Shown here: in pieces, positions 10,401 to 19,916 of the stretch
Position numbering within the stretch: the stretch's first letter is position 1
Layout of the letters: every line of letters starts with the position of its first letter
Assembly: GCF_000648615.1 (NCBI RefSeq)
Contig: NZ_JFZC01000015.1
Span: 1-64,000 of the forward strand
Length of the DNA: 64,000 nt
DNA from: Sporolactobacillus terrae DSM 11697
Lineage (GTDB): Bacteria > Bacillota > Bacilli > Bacillales > Sporolactobacillaceae
Reading direction: 5' to 3'
Notes under the pieces: model-generated
The model's input: the letters and a program-made list of their open reading frames with translations, nothing else
What the model was told of the DNA's origin: nothing
The model's database searches: none
Program-made: the position numbers and the translations under genes

Positions 10401-11396
10401 TCATCCTATATATTTTCTGTGAGCATTTTTCACATTTACTTGATTCACCATTGCATATTGCAAGGTTGTATCTATTCGTTGATGTCCCAGTAGATGTTGG
10501 ACTTGTTCGATGGGCATCCCTTTGTCAATCGCTGCTGTAGCTAGTGTTCTTCTAAATTTATGTGGATACACTCTTTCTTCAGTAACTGATTTTCCTATTT
10601 TTTTCAATCTTGCTTCTACACCACCAATAGTTAACCGGTAATGAGGTGTATTTAAGGCTACAAATAATGCTGGATTTTTATCATGCCGTTCACTTAGATA
10701 ATGCATTAAATGTATTTTCGTTCGTGCATCAAAATAAACGAGCCGTTCTTTGCTCCCCTTGCCCAAAACCACGCATTCCCGTTCATGAAAATTAATGTCC
10801 GATTTATTTAATTTGACGAGCTCGCCGACACGCATCCCGGTTGAGGCAAGGAGATCGATCAAAGCAAGGTCTCTTGATTTAACACAGGAATCTCTCATCT
10901 TCTCTAGCATTTCATCAGAATACGTTTCTTTTACGAGTTTATCAGTTTTTACTTTATGGATTCGTCGCACGGGGCTTTTCATGATCAACTCTTCATCCTC
11001 AAGCCAGGAAAAGAAACTCGATAAAATTCTTCTTATATTATCAATGGTTACTTTGCTCACTCTTCTCACATCATGATATTCTGCCAAATAGTTTCTTAAA
11101 TCCTCAGTAGTAATTCGTGTTATGTCTTTACCAACTGATGCCAACATACGATCAATGGTCTTTTTATAGTAATCTAATGACTTACTTGAGCACCCTTCTA
11201 CCTTTTTAGATGAAAGGAAGCCGTTGACCCTTGTCGTATTGTTTAGAATATAATTACTAGTTTCATTATCCCTTTCCATTTCTAGTGATACTCCAGCAAA
11301 ACATTCCAGCAAAACATCTTTTAGTTTCAACATTTGATGATTGTCCAAGTGGGCGACCATTCGGTTAAGTACGTCATTGATCATTTCGTTTTTCAT
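10401..11396 (-). CDS. tyrosine recombinase (XerC/D-like) between two hsdS genes
   Basis: Predicted 331-residue site-specific recombinase. An N-terminal SAM-like core-binding domain precedes a catalytic domain with the full set R189, K213, H279-x-x-R282, H305 and Y314 (LLGHQRIDTTLQY). The start is placed at ATG 11396 because GGAGGAA lies a few bases upstream; a longer frame would run into hsdS. Recombinases of this kind next to duplicated hsdS genes exchange target domains in several phase-variable type I systems. Here both hsdS copies are in direct orientation, so simple inversion is not possible and deletion, circle formation or gene conversion would be needed. Confidence 0.92.
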   Translation of the reverse strand: MKNEMINDVLNRMVAHLDNHQMLKLKDVLLECFAGVSLEMERDNETSNYILNNTTRVNGFLSSKKVEGCSSKSLDYYKKTIDRMLASVGKDITRITTEDLRNYLAEYHDVRRVSKVTIDNIRRILSSFFSWLEDEELIMKSPVRRIHKVKTDKLVKETYSDEMLEKMRDSCVKSRDLALIDLLASTGMRVGELVKLNKSDINFHERECVVLGKGSKERLVYFDARTKIHLMHYLSERHDKNPALFVALNTPHYRLTIGGVEARLKKIGKSVTEERVYPHKFRRTLATAAIDKGMPIEQVQHLLGHQRIDTTLQYAMVNQVNVKNAHRKYIG

Positions 11397-11463
11397 GACT
11401 TCCTCCAATTTGCATTTATTACTAATCTTATAATGATTTTGCATAATTGGAGAAATATAAACA

Positions 11464-12741
11464 CTAATTTTTTTGTTCAGCCACTTCCATCGGAACACGA
11501 ATCTCCCCAGACATCAGTTTTGGGAGGAGGATGTCTCTTATTTCAATCAACATTCTAGATTCCTCTCGTAATTTTATTTGTTTATTAAGCAACTGTGAAA
11601 ATATCGAATTGGCTAGCTTGTAAATAGCCAAATTTGGAATAGTCACTAAAGAATCTTTCAGATCTTTTCTTTTGATATGACCCATTGTGGTAGCTTTATC
11701 TTTAGCAATCCCAATAAACTTATTTAGATGATGTTTGGTCCAATAAAAATAAAACCATTTATCATAATTCGTTGATCTAACCTTAAAAAGATGCTGATTT
11801 AGACCACATATACCCCCACACCATATATCAACAACGAGGCTGCCTGACCAAGAAAAAATTACGTCTCCATTATTGATTCTATATTGCGAATCAATATTCG
11901 ATGAACAAATATCACTCTCACTATCAATAAACCCTTGTTTTAATTCTTTAATTTTAAGAACCGGTATACTTTTCTCATCTTCACGTGGTCTATACTTTTT
12001 CATTGCTAAACCGTTTATGTAATCCGCAACCTTATCCAATGATTTAATAGACCACCCTTTAGGAACCAATCCAAGTTCACTCTCAACCATTTCTCCACCG
12101 CTAGATTTATAGGATCTTCCCTCTTCATTTGGAAACTCAAAATCAACAAACCAATGTTTGAAAATTGCTTGAGCCATTGCTTCTAAATTTTGATTTATCC
12201 TTGTATTGATTCCAATTTTATCGTCAATAGTTGACAGAACAGTAGAAATAAATTCTTGTTCTCTAATTTTGGGAACAGGTATCTTAAATGATTCAATCAT
12301 TCCTTTTGTTAATGCAGCACGAGTTCCTCCCATTCTTGCTAAAGATAACATGGATTCTTGCATGAAAGGGGTAACCAAATAGTATTTTAAGAAATCCGGT
12401 AATAAATATTTCTGATCTGGTCTAATTATTGCAACATGTTGATTCACGCGACCACCTACATACTTTAGAGGGACTTTCGTACATCTTGCCACAGAATCAC
12501 CAGTGATATTTAGTAAAACGTCGTCTTTTTTGATCTCTACATTCATTAATTTTCTTGCTTTTTCTTTATCAATGAAAGCTAATCCGCCAGCATTAAATAG
12601 ATTATTATATATATTTTGGCTTCTTATAAAAGGCACTCCATATTGTTGATATACTTTTTTGCCTCCCTTAGGAGTCGCACCACTCCCAATCTTTATCGTT
12701 ATTTCTGATAACTTCTTACAGCTCCATTCATCTAATCTCAT
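11464..12741 (-). CDS. hsdS: type I restriction enzyme, S subunit HsdS (intact)
   Basis: Predicted 425-residue DNA specificity subunit with two target recognition domains separated by the conserved helical spacer ([20 protein letters not shown]). It ends in a second conserved helix ([13 protein letters not shown]). The ATG at 12741 follows GGGGGATTGGGT and overlaps the hsdM stop by 14 nt, indicating translational coupling. As the copy directly behind hsdM it should set the current specificity of the methylase and nuclease. The sequence recognised cannot be read from the protein. Confidence 0.94.
   Translation of the reverse strand: MRLDEWSCKKLSEITIKIGSGATPKGGKKVYQQYGVPFIRSQNIYNNLFNAGGLAFIDKEKARKLMNVEIKKDDVLLNITGDSVARCTKVPLKYVGGRVNQHVAIIRPDQKYLLPDFLKYYLVTPFMQESMLSLARMGGTRAALTKGMIESFKIPVPKIREQEFISTVLSTIDDKIGINTRINQNLEAMAQAIFKHWFVDFEFPNEEGRSYKSSGGEMVESELGLVPKGWSIKSLDKVADYINGLAMKKYRPREDEKSIPVLKIKELKQGFIDSESDICSSNIDSQYRINNGDVIFSWSGSLVVDIWCGGICGLNQHLFKVRSTNYDKWFYFYWTKHHLNKFIGIAKDKATTMGHIKRKDLKDSLVTIPNLAIYKLANSIFSQLLNKQIKLREESRMLIEIRDILLPKLMSGEIRVPMEVAEQKN
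12083..12196. repeat. central hsdS repeat, copy 1 (114 bp)
   Basis: Direct-orientation partner of 9629-9742. It lies within the intact hsdS between its two target domains, the natural crossover position for swapping either half of the gene. Confidence 0.9.
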
Positions 12742-14254
12742 ACCCAATCCCCCTCAAATTCTTCCTGATCTCTTCTTCGAGTTTGTGAGATTGGTCGAAT
12801 AGATCGCTCAACTCGCTGGTTAATTGATTCATTTTTTCATCAAATGGAACGCCATCGTCTTGTTCTTCCGCGATCCCTACATAGCGCCCAGGTGTCAGTA
12901 TATAATCATTTTCTTTCACTTCGTCGAGTGTTGCTGATTTACAGAATCCCTTCATATCTTCATACTTTCCGTCTTTGTTTCGCCATTCGTGATAAGTACC
13001 GGCAATTTTTTCGATATTTTCAAGGCTCAACTCGCGGTGGCGGCGATCGATCATTTCTCCGAGCTCACGAGCATCGAGAAACAGGATTTCATGTTCGCGG
13101 TTCCGATGCTTTGTGCTGCCTTTCTTGTTACGATTAAGTATCCATAGCGAAACCGGGATACCCGTGGAATAGAATAATTTATCCGGCATGGCGACGATGC
13201 AGTCAACGAGATCAGCCTCAAGAAGATTTTTCCGGATCGCGCCTTCATTGGATGTATTCGTACTGAGCGATCCATTGGCAAGCACGACACCCGCAATACC
13301 CCTTGGTGATAAGTGGTAAACCATATGTTCAAGCCAAGCATAGTTGGCGTTTCCTTTCGGCGGTACCCCATATGCCCAACGCACATCATCAACCAACTGC
13401 TCTCCGCCCCAATCACTGATATTAAATGGAGGATTGGCGAGAATGAAATCTGCTTTTAAATTTTTGTGCAGATCATTATGAAAGGTATCATCGTGATGTG
13501 GGCCAATATTTCCAGACAATCCGCGGATCGCCAAATTCATTTTGCATATTTTCCACGTGGTTGCATTCAGTTCCTGACCATAAATAGCAAGATCTGCAAT
13601 TCTTCCCTGGCGCTCTGCAACAAATTTTTCACTTTGTACGAACATACCACCTGACCCGCAGCAAGGATCATAGACCCGGCCTTTAAAGGGTTCAATCATG
13701 GAAACCAGTGTTTTTACCACGCCAGTTGGCGTATAGAATTCTCCGCCGCCTTTGCCTTCCGCTGCCGCAAATTTTGCGAGGAAGTATTCATACACGCGGC
13801 CGAGCAAATCTTTTTCTTCGTTATCGTACAGCTTAATGGTTGAAATAAGATCGACCAATTCACCGAGTCTTCGTTTGTCAAGTTCTGGGCGTGCGTACCG
13901 TTTCTCAAGCACATTTTTAAGCGTAGCATTTTCTTTTTCAATCAGAATCATCGCATCATCAATGATCTGACCGATTTTCTCGCTTTTCGCATGATCGCGA
14001 ATATGACCCCATCGTGCTTCTTTTGGTACCCAGAAAATGTTTTCTGCTAAGTATTCGTCAATCTCTTCTTCGAACCCCTCGCCTTCTTCGACGAGTGCAT
14101 TGTATTTCATTTCGAACTTGTCCGATATGTATTTGAGGAAGATCAGCCCAAGCACTACATGCTTATAATCGGTGGCTTCCATACTGCCACGCAATTTGTC
14201 GGCTGCCTTCCACAAGGTTTCTTCAAAGCCAATATTTGCTGTTGATTTTGCCAT
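12728..14254 (-). CDS. hsdM: type I modification methylase HsdM
   Basis: Predicted 508-residue N6-adenine methyltransferase subunit. The HsdM N-terminal domain ([15 protein letters not shown] onward) is followed by the FYTP motif, the AdoMet site DPCCGSGG (196-203) and the catalytic NPPF (274-277). The ATG at 14254 is chosen over a TTG six codons upstream because GAGGAG lies ten bases before it. It starts 15 nt after the regulator gene ends and overlaps hsdS. With HsdS it forms the methylase, and with HsdR the restriction complex. Confidence 0.96.
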   Translation of the reverse strand: MAKSTANIGFEETLWKAADKLRGSMEATDYKHVVLGLIFLKYISDKFEMKYNALVEEGEGFEEEIDEYLAENIFWVPKEARWGHIRDHAKSEKIGQIIDDAMILIEKENATLKNVLEKRYARPELDKRRLGELVDLISTIKLYDNEEKDLLGRVYEYFLAKFAAAEGKGGGEFYTPTGVVKTLVSMIEPFKGRVYDPCCGSGGMFVQSEKFVAERQGRIADLAIYGQELNATTWKICKMNLAIRGLSGNIGPHHDDTFHNDLHKNLKADFILANPPFNISDWGGEQLVDDVRWAYGVPPKGNANYAWLEHMVYHLSPRGIAGVVLANGSLSTNTSNEGAIRKNLLEADLVDCIVAMPDKLFYSTGIPVSLWILNRNKKGSTKHRNREHEILFLDARELGEMIDRRHRELSLENIEKIAGTYHEWRNKDGKYEDMKGFCKSATLDEVKENDYILTPGRYVGIAEEQDDGVPFDEKMNQLTSELSDLFDQSHKLEEEIRKNLRGIGYEIR

Positions 14255-14268
14255 AATCTTGTCGCTCC

Positions 14269-14859
14269 TCAATAGTTGTAATCATCAAGCACTTCAAACA
14301 GTGCCGCTTCGAACTCTTCCTGTTCCGGACCGGTTGAAATGTCTCCAGGCAAGACGTTTAAATAATGGGCTAGTCCTTGTATGGTCTTCTGTAAAATAAT
14401 TTCGGATTCTGCTTGTTCTAGCAATTCCAGAATGATTCGGTACGTATCCATATAGGGATGATCATCAACCTGTTCCAAGGATTTTTTGAATCGTTGTACA
14501 AGTTTCGTCTTCTCAATCGTTCGGTCGATCCTGTTAATCTCTTCTCGATCATAGATTGGAACGGCGTCCAACTTTTCTGCTCCAGGACGAAGCACATCCT
14601 CATGCCGTTTAATAATCGGTTGTAATTCGGCTTTAAGCTTTTCTTTTTGCAGCTCCAGTTTTTCAAGTTCATTTAATTCTTTCGACAGATACGATCGATC
14701 GACATGAAAAAGCTGCTCCAAAGTCGGCAGATATTTCTTCGGTATCTTCTGTTTGCCCTTAAGCCATAAATTAATATTTTGTTTTTTTATCCCTAACCGA
14801 TCAGCGAGCTCCAGCTGCTGCATGGTGTAAAGCCCAAGCAGATACTCCAAGCCTATCAA
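14269..14859 (-). CDS. XRE-type HTH regulator of the restriction operon
   Basis: Predicted 196-residue protein. Residues 10-55 form a helix-turn-helix ([23 protein letters not shown], given in part), followed by a long charged coiled-coil-like region and an acidic C-terminus. The start is TTG with GGTGGTGATGG upstream. It is the first gene of the operon, directly before hsdM, where a control protein would sit. The palindrome 30-75 bp upstream is a good candidate operator. The role in restraining or timing hsdR expression is inference. Confidence 0.75.
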   Translation of the reverse strand: MIGLEYLLGLYTMQQLELADRLGIKKQNINLWLKGKQKIPKKYLPTLEQLFHVDRSYLSKELNELEKLELQKEKLKAELQPIIKRHEDVLRPGAEKLDAVPIYDREEINRIDRTIEKTKLVQRFKKSLEQVDDHPYMDTYRIILELLEQAESEIILQKTIQGLAHYLNVLPGDISTGPEQEEFEAALFEVLDDYNY

Positions 14860-14886
14860 TCCATCACCACCAATTTGGGCTTTCTT

Positions 14887-14934
14887 ATTGACTCGGTTGA
14901 TTTTATTTTAGAATCATTTATTGACTGAGTCAAT
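14887..14934 (-). promoter_or_regulatory. candidate operator upstream of the restriction operon
   Basis: ATTGACT-G-AGTCAAT at 14920-14934 is a perfect 7-1-7 palindrome. A half-site, ATTGACTCGGT, lies at 14887-14897, 33 bp away. Both precede the regulator start at 14859. This is consistent with autoregulation by the HTH protein. Confidence 0.5.
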
Positions 14935-15139
14935 ATTTTCTGCTATTAATTATTTTGTGAGGTTAACCCAATTCAATTTATTAGATCATGCATTCCGGAA
15001 ATGCACCAATCATGCTGTTTATTCATCCGAAGTATGTCTGCAGCTTACTTCTATTATGTACATCAATGTACTTCTAAGCAATACGCTTGAATTTTTTAAA
15101 TGAATCATGATCGCGCATAACTCAGGAGGCGATAAAAAG

Positions 15140-15364
15140 ATGCAACTTGCCATGATCCCTATTTCAGGCAACCATACAGAACCATTGACTGCCAACGTAC
15201 AAAATAAGATTGTCAAAACAATGAAGCATATGGAGCTCGAGGTCGAACGTTTAGCTGGTTCAAAGCTTGCACTTGATCAGGCAAAGCAGATCATTATTAC
15301 GCAACAACTTGAGGGGATGAAAACCGTCATTCAATTGGCTGGATACACACTGATTTACCAATAA
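15140..15364 (+). CDS. small hypothetical protein
   Basis: A 74-residue product starting MQLAMIPISGNHTEPL. AGGAGG at 15124-15129 fixes the ATG at 15140. It is largely helical with a charged middle and has no signal peptide. It starts a run of four short plus-strand genes that end at a terminator near 16.65 kb. Not recognised. Confidence 0.7.
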   Translation: MQLAMIPISGNHTEPLTANVQNKIVKTMKHMELEVERLAGSKLALDQAKQIIITQQLEGMKTVIQLAGYTLIYQ

Positions 15365-15389
15365 TTAACTCAGTTTGGGAGGGTTCATT

Positions 15390-15962
15390 TTGAAAAGAAT
15401 AGTTGGTTTAACAATAAGTTTACTTCTGATATTCACATTAGCTGCTTGCACCGAGGATGTTACCGTCGGCAGCGGTGACTCGTCTGCATCGCAAACTGAA
15501 TCATCGAGCAAAGCCTCAAAAGAAAAGATTCATAAGCAAACGAAATTAGATTTCACTAACACGGCAGCTGGACAAACGACAAAAGTTGACTCTGCTGAGA
15601 TCAAACAGGTTTCGGACTTAAACCTCATAGACAATGAAATGGATCAAGTCGATTTTGTGCTCCTCATTCATATGAGCGTTTCAAATAAGGCGAAGGATGA
15701 AGCGACCACATATCCTTCGCAAGGTCATGTCGTACTTGAAGATGGTACGCAAATTGATGGACTAATGGGTGCAGATGTCACGGTTGATGATGCATTCAAA
15801 GATGGCGAAATCGCAAGCGGTGCAACAAAATCAGGCTATGTCTTGTTCCCATTAAAAGAGAAGCAAGCAAAGCAATTTAAAAAAGGTGCTTTCAAGTTTG
15901 ATGTGATCGCTGGCGATGAGATGCTTACTCAAAAGAATTATAGTGTTGCCATTCAATTCTAA
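15390..15962 (+). CDS. secreted lipoprotein, DUF4352/DUF5067-like
   Basis: A 190-residue lipoprotein. From the TTG at 15390 (GGGAGGG upstream) the signal peptide ends in a lipobox with Cys20 (FTLAAC). A Ser-rich linker follows, then a beta-rich domain of the kind seen in small Firmicutes immunoglobulin-like lipoproteins. It should be anchored on the outer face of the membrane. The domain family is suggested by general pattern only; the function is unknown. It lies four bases upstream of a membrane-protein gene and is probably co-transcribed with it. Confidence 0.75.
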   Translation: MKRIVGLTISLLLIFTLAACTEDVTVGSGDSSASQTESSSKASKEKIHKQTKLDFTNTAAGQTTKVDSAEIKQVSDLNLIDNEMDQVDFVLLIHMSVSNKAKDEATTYPSQGHVVLEDGTQIDGLMGADVTVDDAFKDGEIASGATKSGYVLFPLKEKQAKQFKKGAFKFDVIAGDEMLTQKNYSVAIQF

Positions 15963-15965
15963 CTC

Positions 15966-16343
15966 ATGGGAAAGAAGGCTTTTCGTTTGAAAAAAAGACT
16001 CACAATTAATAACGTAACGGGTGTTGCAGACATCATCATGGCTTTTCTGATTATGATTTCCTGGTTTGCTGTTCTCTTTGCAGCGGTAGGCGATGCAGCA
16101 ACAGGAACTCATGCAACGGGCGGTGTTGGCAGTTTCTTTTACATTTGTGCCGGAATCACACTGATTCTGCATATTATTGCATGGATCAAATCAAAAAAAG
16201 CAGGAATATCGGTTGTTGGGCATGTACTCGGAATTATTGGGATGGCTTGTTTTTTGATCACAATGTTTCTCGCTTTCCCTGCTTTTGTTTTAGCAATACT
16301 TGCAGCAATTTTTACATTGCTCCAAAAAAATAGAGACAAGTGA
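15966..16343 (+). CDS. small membrane protein, about four TM segments
   Basis: Up to 125 residues with hydrophobic segments near 20-42, 54-72, 84-104 and 105-118, and a basic C-terminus. The ATG at 15966 has no clear binding site. The TTG at 15987 has AGAAGG about ten bases upstream and may be the real start. It lies in the same small operon as the lipoprotein gene. Function unknown. Confidence 0.65.
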   Translation: MGKKAFRLKKRLTINNVTGVADIIMAFLIMISWFAVLFAAVGDAATGTHATGGVGSFFYICAGITLILHIIAWIKSKKAGISVVGHVLGIIGMACFLITMFLAFPAFVLAILAAIFTLLQKNRDK

Positions 16344-16353
16344 GGTAATCCTA

Positions 16354-16521
16354 ATGGCGACGAATGGAAAACCAGGTAAAGGAAGGCATGGCGCTGTAAG
16401 AAATAGGATACAGTATTACAACCCAAAAACGAAACAATGGATTAAAGCAGATCGAGGTTCAAATACTTTTTTAAATGTAAAAAACGATGGCACTTCATTC
16501 AAAGGCGTCACAAAAAAGTAA
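16354..16521 (+). CDS. small conserved-looking basic protein
   Basis: A 55-residue product beginning MATNGKPGKGRHGAVRNR and containing QYYNPKTKQWIKAD. The ATG at 16354 has GAGGTAAT upstream. Short proteins of this pattern (glycine/basic N-terminus, YNP..K.W core, FKGV near the end) recur in bacterial and phage genomes, but I know no function. It is the last gene before the terminator at 16628-16673. Confidence 0.65.
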   Translation: MATNGKPGKGRHGAVRNRIQYYNPKTKQWIKADRGSNTFLNVKNDGTSFKGVTKK

Positions 16522-16750
16522 ACATCGAACGTAGTGTTGCTTTGCTTTTGAATGGAAAGATCCCTGCTTTTTCAAGAATTTTAAGGTGCTTTACCATTTC
16601 GCATACACCGAATAATGTCATCAATAAATCTGCCTCAGCCACTGCGATGGTCATTGAGGCGGATCTTTTTTTTATACGACGGGATCGCGATAACACGTAC
16701 TGCAAAAGAAATGGGCCCATTAATGCTCCATAAACGGTCAGGAGCACCAT
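16508..16750 (-). CDS. possible small ORF downstream of the NERD gene
   Basis: An 80-codon frame with a hydrophobic N-terminus (MVLLTVYGALMGPFLLQYV). TGGAG lies at the end of the NERD gene, suggesting coupling. Against it, the frame contains the terminator of the opposite strand and resembles nothing I recognise. Treat as doubtful. Confidence 0.25.
   Translation of the reverse strand: MVLLTVYGALMGPFLLQYVLSRSRRIKKRSASMTIAVAEADLLMTLFGVCEMVKHLKILEKAGIFPFKSKATLRSMFTFL
16628..16673 (+). terminator. rho-independent terminator
   Basis: The stem ATCTGCCTCA / TGAGGCGGAT (one G-T pair) is followed by eight T. It ends the small plus-strand operon at 15.1-16.5 kb. Confidence 0.8.
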
Positions 16751-16757
16751 TTGAAGG

Positions 16758-17849
16758 TTACTCCACAACATGCTGCTTTTCCATGTAGCGACACTTTGGA
16801 AAATTGCTGCAGCCCCAGAAGTGCTCGCCGCTGTACGTTCCGCGTTTTGCCACACGTTGGACCATCGGTTTACCGCAGCGTGGGCACACTTTTTCGACTT
16901 CTTTTGTTTGCTCATCCAGAGCGGTATTTGTATTGGGGAACATTTGATATTCTTCTTTATCTTCTTTTATTTGCTTCTGGATCGTCGATTCCTTTTGGTC
17001 TTGTTCCAAAGCTTGCGCTTCACCAGCCGGAGGATCGCATTCTGCTGTTGACGCAGTCTCAATCGCTGCTTGCTCCTCGATCTTTTTTTTGAGACCGGCT
17101 GATTTTTTCTTGGAATGCTTCGGATGTTTTGCTTGAATGTTTTCAATATGGATCTGTTTTGCTTCTTCGGAGGTTTGTGAATATGGAAAAAGGGTCTGGT
17201 CGATTGCTTCAATTTCATTGGGATCGAGGACTTCGTTGGTATTGGCCATTGTTTTCTTTACAAAAGATGTGACACGGCGACGGTTCATAACGGCTGCTTT
17301 GCCTTGATTCAGCGTGATTTTTTTCAGTTCACAGCGATCGCTGAAGAGGATAATCGAATGATAGATGATTTGCGGATAGTCTGAGAGGAACTGCTTGAGT
17401 TGGCTAATATGACCTTCGTTTTGCATGATCGGATTGAAAAAGCGGTTTTTAATACTCCTCCTGCCGCTCGGAAGCGTCTGCGTCCAAGTGCGCTGGCTTT
17501 CTGTTCCAAAAATCCAGCCACTGTAATTTTTCGATTCGAACACGTATAGACCGCTTTTATGAATCAGCAGCACATCAATCTCGGTCGTTGTGCCGTCTTC
17601 TTTGGGTAAGTATACGTTGAAGAGAAGACGTCCTTCTTTCTCGAGTGAACGCAGATTATTATAGATGAGGTACTCGCCGTAACTACCGGTTGAACGTCTC
17701 ATTTTCAAATAAGGACGATGCGTGATGCGATAATAGTGTGTTTTCTTGTATTTCGTGTTTTGATACGTGTAAATTAAAAATAAGCAGCCGAATAGTCCCG
17801 ATAAAAATAGAACAAGTAATTCTACGCAAAGGATATAGAGTTGAAGCAT
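16758..17849 (-). CDS. NERD-domain membrane protein with topoisomerase-type zinc finger
   Basis: A 363-residue protein. One N-terminal membrane segment (about 5-28) is followed by a NERD nuclease-related domain (GEYLIYNNLRSLE, EIDVLLIHKSGLYVFESKNY) with the expected E..D..ExK pattern. A variable charged linker leads to a C-terminal four-cysteine finger (CPRCGKPM...CSNFPKCRY) as found in DNA topoisomerase I. The ATG at 17849 has GAGGCGAT upstream. NERD proteins are believed to process nucleic acid; membrane-tethered versions have no settled role. Confidence 0.85.
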   Translation of the reverse strand: MLQLYILCVELLVLFLSGLFGCLFLIYTYQNTKYKKTHYYRITHRPYLKMRRSTGSYGEYLIYNNLRSLEKEGRLLFNVYLPKEDGTTTEIDVLLIHKSGLYVFESKNYSGWIFGTESQRTWTQTLPSGRRSIKNRFFNPIMQNEGHISQLKQFLSDYPQIIYHSIILFSDRCELKKITLNQGKAAVMNRRRVTSFVKKTMANTNEVLDPNEIEAIDQTLFPYSQTSEEAKQIHIENIQAKHPKHSKKKSAGLKKKIEEQAAIETASTAECDPPAGEAQALEQDQKESTIQKQIKEDKEEYQMFPNTNTALDEQTKEVEKVCPRCGKPMVQRVAKRGTYSGEHFWGCSNFPKCRYMEKQHVVE

Positions 17850-17997
17850 TGGATCGCCTCTTTTCAATAATTTACCAATAGTATACCTTATCTCCCTAGA
17901 CTATGTCTAAAGACATTGAACAAAAGACTCACAGAAGATTTGTTATAATGAATGCAATAACAATGCGTCCAAACGCGAAAGATTGGAGCTGCTTTAC

Positions 17998-18885
17998 ATG
18001 ATTGACACGATTAACGGTCGTACCCGGCTGTATGGACTGTTTGCTCATCCGGCGAAACACAGTCTATCGCCGCTGATGCATAATCTCAGTTTTAGGAAGC
18101 GGGGGATCAATGCCGTTTACTTGGCCTTTGATTTGACTGGGGATCTTGGTGATGCTGTGAACAGTATCCGCCAGTTTGATATGGGTGGCGTTAATTTATC
18201 AATGCCATTCAAGCGGACAGTGATCCCCTTTCTCGATGAACTGACCCCGACCGCTGACCTGATCGGTGCAGTCAATACGATTATGAATCGGGACGGCCGT
18301 TTGATCGGCGCAAATACGGACGGGACCGGTTTCTTTGCGCATTTAGCGGCAAACGGCTGTGCAACAAAACAAAAGACGGCAACTATTCTTGGTGCAGGCG
18401 GCGCCGGGCTGTCGATCATTGCTGCAGGTGCCTCGAAAGGACTGAGCACCATCCATGTGTTTAAACGGCGCAATGCGTCATTCCCCGCCGTTTCGGAGAA
18501 ATTAAGCCATATCGCCGCTGCTTATCCTACGACGATCCAGCTCCATGATTACAATGATGAGGCGGCTTTGCAGCGCGCGCTTTCTGAGAGCGATTTTCTC
18601 ATTAATTCAACCAATATCGGCATGGGTGATGACGCAAAATTGCCGGTAGCTGAAGCGCTGATCGATTGTCTATCACCCTCGGCCGTGGTTTGTGACGCCA
18701 TTTACGAACCGCGACAGACGCGCTTTTTACATGCAGCAAAACAGCATGGCTGCATTACTTTTAACGGTCTAGGTATGCTGATCTATCAAGGCGCCCAAGC
18801 GTTCCAACGATGGACCGATCAAGAAATGCCCATTGACGATGTCGAAGATGCCCTGTTAAAAGAATTAGATCAAAATCGTTCATAA
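17998..18885 (+). CDS. aroE: shikimate dehydrogenase
   Basis: A 295-residue NADPH-dependent enzyme converting 3-dehydroshikimate to shikimate in aromatic amino acid synthesis. Visible are the substrate-binding SLSP motif, the catalytic lysine in NLSMPFK (K72), the NTDGTGF aspartate (D108) and the Rossmann GAGGAG. The start at 17998 follows a GGAG nine bases upstream. It stands alone between divergent or convergent neighbours, so it may be a quinate/shikimate paralogue rather than the core pathway copy. Confidence 0.92.
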   Translation: MIDTINGRTRLYGLFAHPAKHSLSPLMHNLSFRKRGINAVYLAFDLTGDLGDAVNSIRQFDMGGVNLSMPFKRTVIPFLDELTPTADLIGAVNTIMNRDGRLIGANTDGTGFFAHLAANGCATKQKTATILGAGGAGLSIIAAGASKGLSTIHVFKRRNASFPAVSEKLSHIAAAYPTTIQLHDYNDEAALQRALSESDFLINSTNIGMGDDAKLPVAEALIDCLSPSAVVCDAIYEPRQTRFLHAAKQHGCITFNGLGMLIYQGAQAFQRWTDQEMPIDDVEDALLKELDQNRS

Positions 18886-18941
18886 GTGACTTTTTGAATG
18901 ACCGTAACAGGAATCCTGTCAGTATCCTGTAAAAAACCTAA

Positions 18942-18974
18942 AAGCAGCTTCCCACTTGATGGGCGCTGCTTTTT
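18942..18974. terminator. bidirectional terminator between aroE and the hydrolase
   Basis: AAAGCAGC / GCTGCTTT with an inner CCCA/TGGG pairing and A and T runs on both sides. It serves the two convergent genes. Confidence 0.8.
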
Positions 18975-18975
18975 A

Positions 18976-19755
18976 TTAGCCGAGTTGACGCAAGAATCGC
19001 ATGATCAGATGATTAAACACTTTGTAATGATGCGTGGGCAATTGATGAAAGGCGCGATCAACCGTTATGATTTCGGTGTGCGCAAGCGGTTCAAAATATT
19101 TCTTGTGCTTTTTCAAATAAACATCCAGCGAACCGTAAAGTATTTGCATCGGCAGCTGATCCAATTGCGCAAGCTGCGAGGTCAAGTCTGTTTTTGGTCC
19201 TGCACAATAGAGATCCAGAACAGCTCCGGGATTGGCCTTTTGTGCGTAATCATCCATCGCCCGTTCATCTTCTGCGCTGTTTTTATTTGCTTTAGCAATG
19301 AGCCTGCTCAGCAGCTGCTGATTTCCGGTTTTCATTAAGCTAATGCCCAACTGATATTCCAGACGCAGCAGGACTGACGCAATGCATGGGAATCCTCCTG
19401 CAAGCAGAATACCGCCGATATTTCCCGAATGGCGCAACGCATAAGTGAGCGCAATCAGTCCTCCGCTTGAATAACCAACAAGTATCGGCTTTTCCAGTTG
19501 CAATTTGAGAATGAGTTCGCTTAGGTCATGTTCATGATCCGAAATCACCTGACCCAATGAAGCTGAGGCTTGGTACCCGCTTTGTCCATGCCCTCTTTGA
19601 TCATAGAAAATCAATTGAGCTCGATCGGCTAAAGCCTTTTGGTAACGAAAAGCAACATGCCCCATGAGCGGCGGATGCAGAAAAACGATTGGCCTGCCTT
19701 TTCCAATCTTTTCATAAAAGAGGTGGATTCCTTGATTCGTTTCGATATACGGCAT
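18976..19755 (-). CDS. alpha/beta-hydrolase
   Basis: A 259-residue cytosolic hydrolase of the alpha/beta fold. It has an oxyanion-hole region (FLHPPLMGH), a nucleophile elbow GYSSGG, an acid in LYGSLDVY and a C-terminal histidine (AFHQLPTHH). The ATG has GGGGACG upstream. Substrate unknown; esterase or lipolactonase-type activity is equally possible. Confidence 0.88.
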   Translation of the reverse strand: MPYIETNQGIHLFYEKIGKGRPIVFLHPPLMGHVAFRYQKALADRAQLIFYDQRGHGQSGYQASASLGQVISDHEHDLSELILKLQLEKPILVGYSSGGLIALTYALRHSGNIGGILLAGGFPCIASVLLRLEYQLGISLMKTGNQQLLSRLIAKANKNSAEDERAMDDYAQKANPGAVLDLYCAGPKTDLTSQLAQLDQLPMQILYGSLDVYLKKHKKYFEPLAHTEIITVDRAFHQLPTHHYKVFNHLIMRFLRQLG

Positions 19756-19916
19756 GATCGTCCCCTAAATTGTCTTTTTTATAGTTTAACCCGGTTGGCC
19801 CGATTCCATGAGCAGACCGATACGTACAAAGCGAATTTCTTTAAAAAAATAGATGCCTGTCTTATGATAGTTATTGAAAGCGTTCTTCTTGTGAACTTTA
19901 ATTTGGAGGTATGATC

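Noticed and set aside
16758-17218. Several long frames antisense or shifted inside the NERD gene
   Set aside because: They overlap a well-supported gene, lack binding sites and have skewed composition.
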